Shown one piece after another: positions 29,642-35,695 of a DNA stretch of 35,695 nt. The DNA is from Lysobacteraceae bacterium (GTDB lineage: Bacteria > Pseudomonadota > Gammaproteobacteria > Xanthomonadales > Rhodanobacteraceae). Location: NCBI GenBank assembly GCA_028870665.1, contig JAGWPB010000028.1, forward strand, positions 1 through 35,695, read 5' to 3'. The translations under genes and the position numbers were made by a program. Numbering within the stretch: the stretch's first letter is position 1; each line of letters begins with the position of its first letter. The notes below the pieces were generated by a model. The model was not told the DNA's origin. It ran no database searches and saw nothing but the letters and a program-made list of their open reading frames with translations.

Positions 29642-30518
29642 AGAAGTTGAACCAGTTGCGGGGATAGGTGCGGGCGATCGCTTCGAGGCGCGCGGCAAAC
29701 CGTGTCAACGCCGCATCCAGCGCCGCGGCACGCTGCGCGCGCGGCATCGTGACGCGATCGGCGAAGGGTTCGAACAGCAGCCGGTAGCGGTTGCCGCCAA
29801 GATACAGGCCGAAGCACAGCAGTACCGGCACATCGAGCGCGGCCGCCAGCAGCCACGGCGAGGTCGGCAGCGGCGCCGGCACACCCAGGAACGGCGTCAT
29901 GCGGGTGGCTTCGCCACGGCGCGCACGGTCGGCCAGCAGCGCCACCAGCGCGCCCTCGCGGGTGGCTTCCGCCAGCGCCAGCACGATCGCGGTCGGATCG
30001 CGCGAGGCGTCGATCACGGCGGCGCCGACCTCCGGGGCCAGCGATTCCAGCAGCGCGGTCAATGCCGGCGTCTGGGCCTTGTCCAGCAGCACCCGCAGGC
30101 GGCCCTGCGGGAAGCGGCCGGCCAACGCGCGCAGTGCCTCGAAGCTGCCGACGTGCGCGCCCAGCAGCAGCACGCCGCGGCCTTCGGCGTGCAGCGCCTC
30201 GAGCGTCTCCAGGCCCTCGACTTCGATGGCGAAGCCGTGCGTGCCGCGCGCCAGCAGGAACACGCGATCAAGGGTGGTCGCGGCGTAGCAGTGGAACTGG
30301 CGCATGACCTGCCAGGCGCTGGCCGGGCGGCCCTGCAGGCGCGCGTAGAACTGGCGCGTGGCGCGCCGCTCGGCGCCGCGGCGGAAGAAGAAATACAGCG
30401 TCACCGGATACAGGATCAGCCGTGCCAGCGGCCGTCCGAGGTGCAGGCCGATGCCGCGGATCAGCCACAGCGCGAAGCGTCCGCCCCCCTCGCGACGCCC
30501 CTGCCAATGGGCGTTCAC
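29538..30518 (-). CDS. LpxL/HtrB-like acyltransferase of the pigment locus
   Basis: A protein of 326 residues. It opens with GRFALWLIRGIGLHLGRPLARLIL, a membrane-anchoring region with RFYAR-like segments, and has the HX4E motif AHVGSFEALR (His122, Glu127) typical of Kdo2-lipid A/lysophospholipid acyltransferases. The conserved NWFNFYDFW near the end is usually the family's C-terminus; here about 30 Ala/Gly-rich residues follow, encoded in the overlap with the LolA-like gene. The expected role is acylation of the pigment-lipid. The start is GTG at 30518, overlapping the dehydratase stop (GTGA). Separate acyltransferase and glycosyltransferase genes contrast with the fused enterobacterial form. 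Confidence 0.9.
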   Translation of the reverse strand: MNAHWQGRREGGGRFALWLIRGIGLHLGRPLARLILYPVTLYFFFRRGAERRATRQFYARLQGRPASAWQVMRQFHCYAATTLDRVFLLARGTHGFAIEVEGLETLEALHAEGRGVLLLGAHVGSFEALRALAGRFPQGRLRVLLDKAQTPALTALLESLAPEVGAAVIDASRDPTAIVLALAEATREGALVALLADRARRGEATRMTPFLGVPAPLPTSPWLLAAALDVPVLLCFGLYLGGNRYRLLFEPFADRVTMPRAQRAAALDAALTRFAARLEAIARTYPRNWFNFYDFWQATADATGTGAGAAAGDAGAGADPRGHAGS

Positions 30519-30811
30519 GCGCCCGGATCCAGCAGGCCGCGTGCGATCAGGACGGTGCCCTGGCGGATCGCGAAGCGCACCCGCGCGCCGTCCGCGTGCA
30601 GTTCGATGGTGGCCATCAGTCCGGGCTGCAGCGCTGCCAGGAACTTGGCCTCGATCACGCCGGCCATGGCGACGCCGCGCCACGCGCGCAGCGCCAGGGC
30701 GGCCTGCTCCAGCAGCAGCACGCCCGGTATCCGCGGCTGACCGGGGAAGTGCCCGGGCAGTGCCGGGTGCCCGTGCGGCAGCGAAAAATCCGAGCACCAG
30801 AATTCGCTCAT
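30515..30811 (-). CDS. FabZ/FabA-like 3-hydroxyacyl-ACP dehydratase, ApeI-like
   Basis: A small hotdog protein of 98 residues. GHFPGQPRIPGVLLLEQ (residues 20-36) matches the FabZ signature GHFPxxPxxPGV, with His21 the candidate catalytic residue; AKFLAALQPG and IELHADGARVRFAI follow as the later strands. It lacks the more variable N-terminal part of FabZ (about 140 residues), as expected for the ApeI type. It would dehydrate the 3-hydroxyacyl-ACP in polyene chain growth. The ATG at 30811 overlaps the membrane protein stop (ATGA), and its own stop overlaps the acyltransferase GTG. It is covered by a longer, spurious open frame. Confidence 0.85.
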   Translation of the reverse strand: MSEFWCSDFSLPHGHPALPGHFPGQPRIPGVLLLEQAALALRAWRGVAMAGVIEAKFLAALQPGLMATIELHADGARVRFAIRQGTVLIARGLLDPGA

Positions 30812-31500
30812 GCGCGCTTCTTCAATTCGGGCCAGTGCACGGCCAGCGCACGCGCGAAGGCGACGAAGCCGCCGCGCGGCGCCTGTGGCAACAGCCATCG
30901 GCGCAGGGCGTATTCCAGCACGAAAGCGCTGCCCAGCACGGCGTAGGCGATGACACTGCTCCACAGGCCCCACCAGGCACGCGGCAGCGGCCACGGCGAC
31001 GCCAGACCAGCCATGGCCAGCAGACCGCCCGGCACCGCGAACGCGATCAGCAGCAGCGCGATCAGCGCCATCGCTGCCAGCAGCAGGGTCCAGGCCGCGG
31101 TCACCGCGCGCGTGTAGCGCAGCGTGGCCGCATCGGTCAGCGCGGCGGCGCCTTCGCTGATGCGCACGAAGCGCGTCACCAGCGGTTCGCGGCCACGGCG
31201 CAGGCTGACGCCGAACACCGTGGCGGCGAGTGCCGGCAGCAGCGCCGGCAGCAACGCCATCGGCAGCACTGCCAGATGCAGCGGCAGCAGGGCCAGCAAC
31301 GCCGATGCCAGCACCAGCCACAGCAGCCAGCTGCGCGCGTGACCACGGCACAGTCCCGGCAGCAACAGCAGACTGATCAGCGCCAGCGGCGGCAGCAAGG
31401 CCGGCCGCGGGTCGCTGCTGGCGGCGGCCCAGTGCGTTCCAAGCAGCCAGACCAGGATCAGCACGCCCGCGAGCACGGCACGCGCGCGCGCGGCATTCAC
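30808..31500 (-). CDS. Integral membrane protein, COG4648-like, of the pigment locus
   Basis: A protein of 230 residues with roughly five to six hydrophobic stretches: residues 8-26, 35-50, 58-95, 133-165 and 180-200. Two soluble motifs stand out, VTRFVRISEGAAALTDAATLRYTR and, near the end, WSSVIAYAVLGSAFVLEYALRR. This matches the membrane protein family (COG4648) found in aryl polyene and xanthomonadin loci; it is sometimes annotated as ketosynthase without any KS motif. The function is not known. The start is GTG at 31500, overlapping the ACP stop (GTGA), and its stop overlaps the dehydratase start. Confidence 0.8.
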   Translation of the reverse strand: MNAARARAVLAGVLILVWLLGTHWAAASSDPRPALLPPLALISLLLLPGLCRGHARSWLLWLVLASALLALLPLHLAVLPMALLPALLPALAATVFGVSLRRGREPLVTRFVRISEGAAALTDAATLRYTRAVTAAWTLLLAAMALIALLLIAFAVPGGLLAMAGLASPWPLPRAWWGLWSSVIAYAVLGSAFVLEYALRRWLLPQAPRGGFVAFARALAVHWPELKKRA

Positions 31501-31775
31501 GCCGTGGAGACGCTGCGCTGCTGCTCGATATGCGCTGCCAGCGCGCCCAGGCTGCCGAAGATGCGGCGGTTGTCGGGGTGGTCGGAGCGCAGCTGGAAGC
31601 CGTAACGCCTGGAGACGGCGAGCGCGATCTCGAGCGCGTCGATCGAGTCCAGCCCCAGCGTACCGCCGAACAGGGGGGCGTCGGGCGCGATCGCGGTCGC
31701 GCTGACGCCTTCGAGATTGAGGCTGGTGACGATCAGTTCGGCTAGCTCGCGTTCGGCGGGTGTCTGGGCATTCAT
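31497..31775 (-). CDS. Acyl carrier protein of the pigment locus
   Basis: A protein of 92 residues of the PP-binding family. The phosphopantetheine attachment motif GLDSIDALEIAL has Ser44 at the start of helix 2, and the N-terminal helix ELAELIVTSLNLEG is typical. It should carry the aryl starter and growing polyene as a thioester. It opens the minus-strand operon. The ATG at 31775 has GGAG about ten bases upstream and a TACAAT box 58 bases upstream. Characterised enterobacterial clusters have two ACP genes (ApeE, ApeF); only this one is in the window. Confidence 0.92.
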   Translation of the reverse strand: MNAQTPAERELAELIVTSLNLEGVSATAIAPDAPLFGGTLGLDSIDALEIALAVSRRYGFQLRSDHPDNRRIFGSLGALAAHIEQQRSVSTA

Positions 31776-31832
31776 CGCAGGGCTACTCCATTGGCCTTGC
31801 GGGCCGCCTTGCCGCGGCCTGCATCGTCGACC

Positions 31833-31838
31833 ATTGTA
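31833..31838 (-). promoter_or_regulatory. Candidate -10 element of the minus-strand pigment operon
   Basis: On the minus strand TACAAT (five of six matches) lies in a short AT-richer island of the 114-bp divergent region between the ACP and chorismatase genes. The expected start near 31826 leaves a leader of about 50 bases before the ACP ATG. No good -35 hexamer is found at 16-18 bases. The chorismatase promoter must also lie in this region but I cannot pick it out. Confidence 0.38.
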
Positions 31839-31889
31839 ACATTGTCATTTGCGCGGCCCGTGTCGCCAGTGATCGAAGTCCCCTTTGCC

Positions 31890-32873
31890 ATGCCACTTTC
31901 TGTCGATGCGGCTTGCGTGCCGCTGCGAGTGCATTACGTCGCCGCGGAGCCGGCGAACCTGCTGGCGACGCCCGGCACGCTGGCTGCAATCGGCTTTGGC
32001 GCGGCGGCGGCCCTGACGGATGATCCGCGCTGGTTGCGGCTGCCGTTGCGGCCGCTGGGCGCCGAGGCCATGGTCGAGGTCTGGCGGATCGACGCCACGG
32101 TGGAGCATGGACGGACCGGTGCCGTCCGTTACGCCGCCGGCGGCGGCTGGCTGTTCGGCGCGATCGAGCTCGACGAGGCCGCGCAGGGCGGCCTGGAACA
32201 GGCCGCCGAGGCGGCCTATCGCGCGCTGGCCGCTTTCCAGGTGTCGCGCGCGGAGCAGCACGTGCTGCGCGTCTGGAACTATTTCGGTGCGATCAATCGC
32301 GGCGCCGGCGACGACGAACGCTACAAGCGCTTCTGCGCCGGCCGTGCGCGCGGCATGGGCGCGGGCTTCGCTGGCGGATATCCGGCCGCGACCGCGATCG
32401 GCGTGCAGGACGCGCCGCAGCGGCTGCAGATCTACTGGCTGGCCGCGGCGGCGGCGGGCACGCGGGTGGAGAACCCGCGCCAGACCAGCGCCTGGCGTTA
32501 TCCGCGCCACTATGGCCCGTCGCCGCCCACCTTCGCCCGCGGCATGCGCCTGCCCGGCGGCGCCGGGCTGGCCATCTCGGGCACCGCCGCCATCGTCGGC
32601 CATGCCTCGCAGTCGGCCGGCGATCTCGATGCGCAGCTGGCCGAGACCTTCGCCAATCTCGGCGCCCTGCTGGACGCCGCCGGTGTAGCCGGCGGTTTCG
32701 ACGCACGCTCGCCGCTGAAGGTGTATCTGCGCGATCCGGCGCAAGCCGCGCGCGTCGCGGCCTTTCTCGACGCGCGCCTGCCGGCGGCCGTGCCGCGCCT
32801 GCTGCTCGCGGGCGACGTTTGTCGCGCCGAGCTGGCGGTCGAGATCGACGGCTGGCGGCTGATGTCCGGCTAG
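31890..32873 (+). CDS. xanB2: Chorismatase / hydroxybenzoate synthase, XanB2-like (FkbO/Hyg5 family)
   Basis: A protein of 327 residues. Diagnostic blocks of the chorismatase family are seen in order: VWNYFGAINRGAGDDERYK, FCAGRARGM, a QTSAWRYPRHYGPSPPTFAR stretch, ISGTAAIVGHASQSAGDL and GDVCRAELAVEIDG. In Xanthomonas, XanB2 converts chorismate to 3- and 4-hydroxybenzoate, feeding xanthomonadin and coenzyme Q respectively. Cys311 in GDVCR is a candidate for the cysteine associated with 3-hydroxybenzoate-forming (Hyg5-type) members; this assignment is from memory. The ATG at 31890 gives the family length; the upstream 33 in-frame codons lie in the promoter region. It is divergent from the ACP operon, and its stop overlaps the convergent lipoprotein stop. 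Confidence 0.92.
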   Translation: MPLSVDAACVPLRVHYVAAEPANLLATPGTLAAIGFGAAAALTDDPRWLRLPLRPLGAEAMVEVWRIDATVEHGRTGAVRYAAGGGWLFGAIELDEAAQGGLEQAAEAAYRALAAFQVSRAEQHVLRVWNYFGAINRGAGDDERYKRFCAGRARGMGAGFAGGYPAATAIGVQDAPQRLQIYWLAAAAAGTRVENPRQTSAWRYPRHYGPSPPTFARGMRLPGGAGLAISGTAAIVGHASQSAGDLDAQLAETFANLGALLDAAGVAGGFDARSPLKVYLRDPAQAARVAAFLDARLPAAVPRLLLAGDVCRAELAVEIDGWRLMSG

Positions 32874-33652
32874 AACATGCCGCGCGCGCAGCCGTGGAAG
32901 GTCGCGCCGGTGATCTCGAGCATGGCGCGCCAGGGAAACCGGTAGGCGCCCTGCCTGCAGTTTCCGGGCGTCAGGATCAGGCTGACCCAGCCGTGGTTGG
33001 CGGTGAAGATCAAGACGCCATGGGCCAGCTGCTTGCGGGTGACCCCGTGGTACAGCCGCGCATCTGCCTTGGCATCCAGATCGGCGCGCAATTGCCGCTG
33101 CGCGCCGTCACCCAGGATCGCCGCGCGCCAATGACTGGGGCGATCGCCCTGGGCGACGAACATCTCCGTCAGATCGCTGCGGGCCGCGGCGGGCGCAGGC
33201 TTGCCGGCAACGGTGGTCAGCGGGCGCTGCAGGGACAGAGCCAGCGGCAGTGTCGCGTCGGCGGCAGCCAGCGACAGCGGCGCGGGCATCGCCCAGAGCA
33301 CGTGTCCGGCGCCATCCACGATGCGGGCCTGCAACAGATAATGCTGCCCGGGCTGCAGGGTGCCCGGCTGCAGCCACAGTCCGAACGCATGGGGGGACTT
33401 ACCTGCGGGTGCATCCGACTGCGCCAGCAGACGCTGGCCGGCGGGACCGGTCGCCAGCAGGGTGACTTCGGCATGGGCGTCCGGCGGCAGGGGTGGAGCA
33501 TCGGGCCAGAGCAGGCTGCCGACGATGATCTGGCCTCGGCTTTCAGCGGCCGGCCGGACCACGACCCTGGGCGCGGGTGTCGTGCACGCGGCCAGGCCGA
33601 GTGCGGCCACGACGATTGCCCAGCGACAAACGGCGATCCGTCTCGTGCGCAT
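32870..33652 (-). CDS. Outer-membrane lipoprotein with YbaY/YscW-type domain
   Basis: A protein of 260 residues. Residues 1-23 form a lipoprotein signal peptide with lipobox LAAC and lipidated Cys23; Thr at +2 favours the outer membrane. After the Cys, IIVGSLLWPDAPPLPPDAHAEVTLL and a later QHYLLQARIVDGAGHVLW match the YbaY/YscW 'type III secretion pilotin-like' beta-sandwich. The C-terminal half (about residues 165-260) ends with LILTPGNCRQGAYRFPW, reminiscent of META/HslJ-type or NlpE-like stress lipoproteins. The role is unknown. The ATG at 33652 was chosen because it directly gives the signal peptide. Its TAG overlaps the chorismatase TAG in a shared CTAG (32870-32873). Confidence 0.82.
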   Translation of the reverse strand: MRTRRIAVCRWAIVVAALGLAACTTPAPRVVVRPAAESRGQIIVGSLLWPDAPPLPPDAHAEVTLLATGPAGQRLLAQSDAPAGKSPHAFGLWLQPGTLQPGQHYLLQARIVDGAGHVLWAMPAPLSLAAADATLPLALSLQRPLTTVAGKPAPAAARSDLTEMFVAQGDRPSHWRAAILGDGAQRQLRADLDAKADARLYHGVTRKQLAHGVLIFTANHGWVSLILTPGNCRQGAYRFPWRAMLEITGATFHGCARGMF

Positions 33653-33707
33653 GTCGGACCCCCTGCGGTCTGCGATGCCGACACCGGCGGCCATCATCGG
33701 CTCAAAA

Positions 33708-33734
33708 CGAAGGCCGGCACAAGGCCGGCCTTCG
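33708..33734 (-). terminator. Rho-independent terminator of the M16 peptidase gene
   Basis: A perfect 11-bp GC-rich stem (33708-33718 with 33724-33734) has a 5-base loop and, read on the minus strand, is followed by TTTT. It starts 26 bases after the M16 stop. This is the clearest intrinsic terminator in the window. Confidence 0.82.
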
Positions 33735-33760
33735 TCGCTGCCATCACGCGGCGTCGACGA

Positions 33761-35695
33761 CTACTGCGGCGCCGGACCCTTGACGACGGTGGCCAGATGG
33801 GCGGGCCGCAGCCAGGCCTTGAACGCCGCCTGGACCTCGGGCGCGGTCAGCGCCAGATAGTGCTGCGCGGCCCGCGTCGGCTCGTCCAGCGGCAGACCCA
33901 TCTGCGCGTAGTACAGCAGACGGCCGGCGATGCTGGCGGTGCTCGATTCGCCGAGCGGGATGCTGCGGATCAGCAGCGCCTTGGCGCGCGTGAGTTCGGT
34001 CGGCGTGACCGGCTGCTCCTGCATCTGCCTGAGATCGCGCACCACCAGCGCGCGCGCCTGGCTGACCTTGTCGGGATCGCAGCCATAGCTGACCGAATAG
34101 CGGCTGCGCGTCAGGCCCCAGTCGAAGGCGGTGCCGACGGTGTAGACCAGCCCCGATTTCTCGCGCAGGTCGCGGTACAGGCGCGAGGCGTAGAAGCCGC
34201 CGCCCAGCACCTGATTGCCGAGGTTGAGCGCGTAGCGGTCCGGGCTCTTGAGGTTCAGCCCGAGGTTCTGCACCAGCGCGACGCTGTCTTGCAACGAGGT
34301 GCGGTCCGGAACCACCGCCTGCGAGGGCGCGTTGAGCGGGATCGGCGCCAGCTCGACATCGGGCTTCGGGCCGTGCGCCTTCCAGGCGCCGAAGGTCTGC
34401 GCCACCACGCGTTCGGCCTCGGCCGGGGTGACCTTGCCGATCACCACGATGGTGGTCATGTCGGGGCGGAACACCGCGGCGTGGTAGGCCTTGACGTCGG
34501 CGAGGCTGAGCTTCATCACGCCCTGCGGCGTGGCCTCGCGCAGGGTGGGATCGTTGGCCGGGACCAGCGCCCTGGTGATCGCGCGACCGTAGAGATACCC
34601 CGGCGACTCGAGCTCGCCGGCCAGCGCGCGCGCGGTCTGCATCTGCACCACCGCGAACGCCTGCGGCGGCAGCGCCGGATGCAGTTCGTCGTCGGCCAGC
34701 AGGGCCATGCCGCGCTCGAAGTGCACGGCCGGCACTGCCAGCGAAAACGAGGTGCCGGCATCAACGCTGGCGCTGATATCGTCCAGCGCCTTCAGGTAAG
34801 CCAGCCGGTCGAGCGTCTGCGTGCCGTACTCGAACAGGCCGCCCAGCACGCTGCCGACGCCGTCCTGGCCCGGCGGCGTCTGCAGGCTGGCGTTGCTGCG
34901 GATGGCGCCGTACACCTGCACGGTGTCGCTGACATTCTCCGGCTGCACGATCAGCCGGATGCCGTTGGCCAGGGTGGTGACCGTCGGCCGCACGGTCGAG
35001 GTCGGCACTTCCAGCCGCGCCAGCGCCCGCTCGGCCCAGGGTGGCAGCTTGACCGCGCCTTCGGGCGCGCCACCGAACGACTCGGCGCCGCCGAAACCCC
35101 TGCCGGCGATCGGCTTGCCGGAACTCTGCGGCGTCAGGATCGCGGTGATCGCGTGCTGCGGGTCCAGTGCCGCGCGCGCGACGCGATCGACGTCGGCCAC
35201 CGTCACCGCTTCGATCGCGCCCTTGATCGCGTCCGGCGAATCCAGACCCTCGAAGGCCAGCGCCGAGGACCAGGCGTTGGCCAGCCCGCTGATCGAGTTT
35301 TTCCGGAACTCGAGGCGGGCGATGGCGTTGCGCTTGGCGGCCTCGACCAGATCGGCCGGCACGCCGTGTTTCAGCGTCGCCGCCAGCGTGGCGTTGATCT
35401 CGGCGAGCAGCGCCTGCGCATCGCCGCCCTTGGGGAAGGCGCCGACCGCGAAGCCCAGCCCGGCGCCGGGAAACGCCGCGTACTGGAAGCCGGCGAACAG
35501 CGCCTTGCCCTGCGGCACCAGCGCGTAGAGGTTGCCGCGCTGGCTGCCCAGCACGTCGGACAGGATCAGGCTGGCGGCGTAATCCTTGGCGGTCATGCCG
35601 GGCATGCGGTAGGACACCGCGACCAGGCCCACCGGCAGGTCGGTCGGCAGCTTCAGCGTCTGCGCCGGCACCGGTTGCAGATCCACCGCCGGGCG
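33761..35695 (-). CDS. M16-family zinc peptidase-like protein, C-terminal part (N-terminus beyond right edge)
   Basis: About 644 residues are visible and the frame stays open to the window edge, so the start and, if present, the zinc-binding HxxEH of the first domain are outside. The visible part begins in the second subdomain of the first M16 unit (GLVAVSYRMPG, then LSDVLGSQRGNLYALV). A second M16 unit follows (VTTLANGIRLIVQPE). At the position of HxxEH it reads GVGSVLGGLFEYGT, so this half cannot bind zinc and is the inactive partner half. RLYRDLREKSGLVYTV is the conserved substrate-binding segment. Such two-unit proteins are usually secreted or periplasmic in Xanthomonadales; the signal peptide is not visible. 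It ends at a strong terminator. Confidence 0.9.
   Translation of the reverse strand, partial: RPAVDLQPVPAQTLKLPTDLPVGLVAVSYRMPGMTAKDYAASLILSDVLGSQRGNLYALVPQGKALFAGFQYAAFPGAGLGFAVGAFPKGGDAQALLAEINATLAATLKHGVPADLVEAAKRNAIARLEFRKNSISGLANAWSSALAFEGLDSPDAIKGAIEAVTVADVDRVARAALDPQHAITAILTPQSSGKPIAGRGFGGAESFGGAPEGAVKLPPWAERALARLEVPTSTVRPTVTTLANGIRLIVQPENVSDTVQVYGAIRSNASLQTPPGQDGVGSVLGGLFEYGTQTLDRLAYLKALDDISASVDAGTSFSLAVPAVHFERGMALLADDELHPALPPQAFAVVQMQTARALAGELESPGYLYGRAITRALVPANDPTLREATPQGVMKLSLADVKAYHAAVFRPDMTTIVVIGKVTPAEAERVVAQTFGAWKAHGPKPDVELAPIPLNAPSQAVVPDRTSLQDSVALVQNLGLNLKSPDRYALNLGNQVLGGGFYASRLYRDLREKSGLVYTVGTAFDWGLTRSRYSVSYGCDPDKVSQARALVVRDLRQMQEQPVTPTELTRAKALLIRSIPLGESSTASIAGRLLYYAQMGLPLDEPTRAAQHYLALTAPEVQAAFKAWLRPAHLATVVKGPAPQ

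Noticed and set aside
30515-31351. A 278-residue protein in place of the 98-residue dehydratase
   Set aside because: The first 180 residues overlap the membrane protein gene and have no coding character; the FabZ-like fold starts at the ATG at 30811.
30808-31500. Ketosynthase, a name sometimes given to this family
   Set aside because: The sequence is mostly membrane helices and has no Cys-His-His condensing site.

Overview
This is a high-GC (about 70% by eye) chromosomal window from a gammaproteobacterium, most likely of the Xanthomonadales/Lysobacterales (Rhodanobacter-like or Xanthomonas-like). The inference rests on a xanthomonadin/aryl-polyene-type pigment locus with a XanB2-type chorismatase, an HU-like protein with a Lys/Ala/Pro-rich N-terminal tail, very high GC, and frequent GTG starts with 4-nt gene overlaps. 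I see no tRNA, rRNA, CRISPR array, insertion sequence or prophage. It reads as ordinary chromosome carrying one specialised biosynthetic locus.

Layout, left to right. 2-181 is the tail of a type I restriction HsdR subunit. 300-2885 is a P-type cation ATPase. It converges on a large GAF/PAS/GGDEF/EAL c-di-GMP protein (2988-5831, minus), which is divergent from an HU-like DNA-binding protein (6138-6521). From 13004 down to 6604 the minus strand carries six closely packed genes: methyltransferase, atypical SDR, flavin oxidoreductase, secreted S9 peptidase, ABC ATPase and ABC-2 permease. Divergent from these is a second, larger c-di-GMP protein (13150-16923). It seems to contain an embedded globin sensor and a CZB-like tail, and is followed by a sulfide:quinone-reductase-like flavoprotein (16990-18114). 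18205-21456 is a secreted BNR/sortilin-type repeat protein and 21617-22552 is hemF.

From 22645 to 32873 lies the pigment locus. The plus strand has ketosynthase, KS-like chain-length factor and GT2 glycosyltransferase. The minus strand, read from 31775 down to 25424, has ACP, COG4648-like membrane protein, FabZ-like dehydratase, LpxL-like acyltransferase, LolA-like carrier, MMPL exporter, ApeP-like dehydratase and FabG-like ketoreductase. Divergent from the ACP is the chorismatase (31890-32873). Together these suggest the following route: chorismate gives a hydroxybenzoate starter; iterative type II PKS/FAS-like extension, ketoreduction and dehydration on an ACP give a polyene; glycosyl and acyl transfer attach it to a lipid; and MMPL and LolA-like proteins move it to the outer membrane. 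No starter-activating ligase, thioesterase or second ACP is seen in the window.

The right end holds a YbaY/YscW-type lipoprotein and a partial M16 peptidase with a clear terminator.

The most notable item is the globin-containing GGDEF/EAL protein and its pairing with an SQR-like flavoprotein. The compact pigment locus and the SDR lacking its catalytic tyrosine come next.
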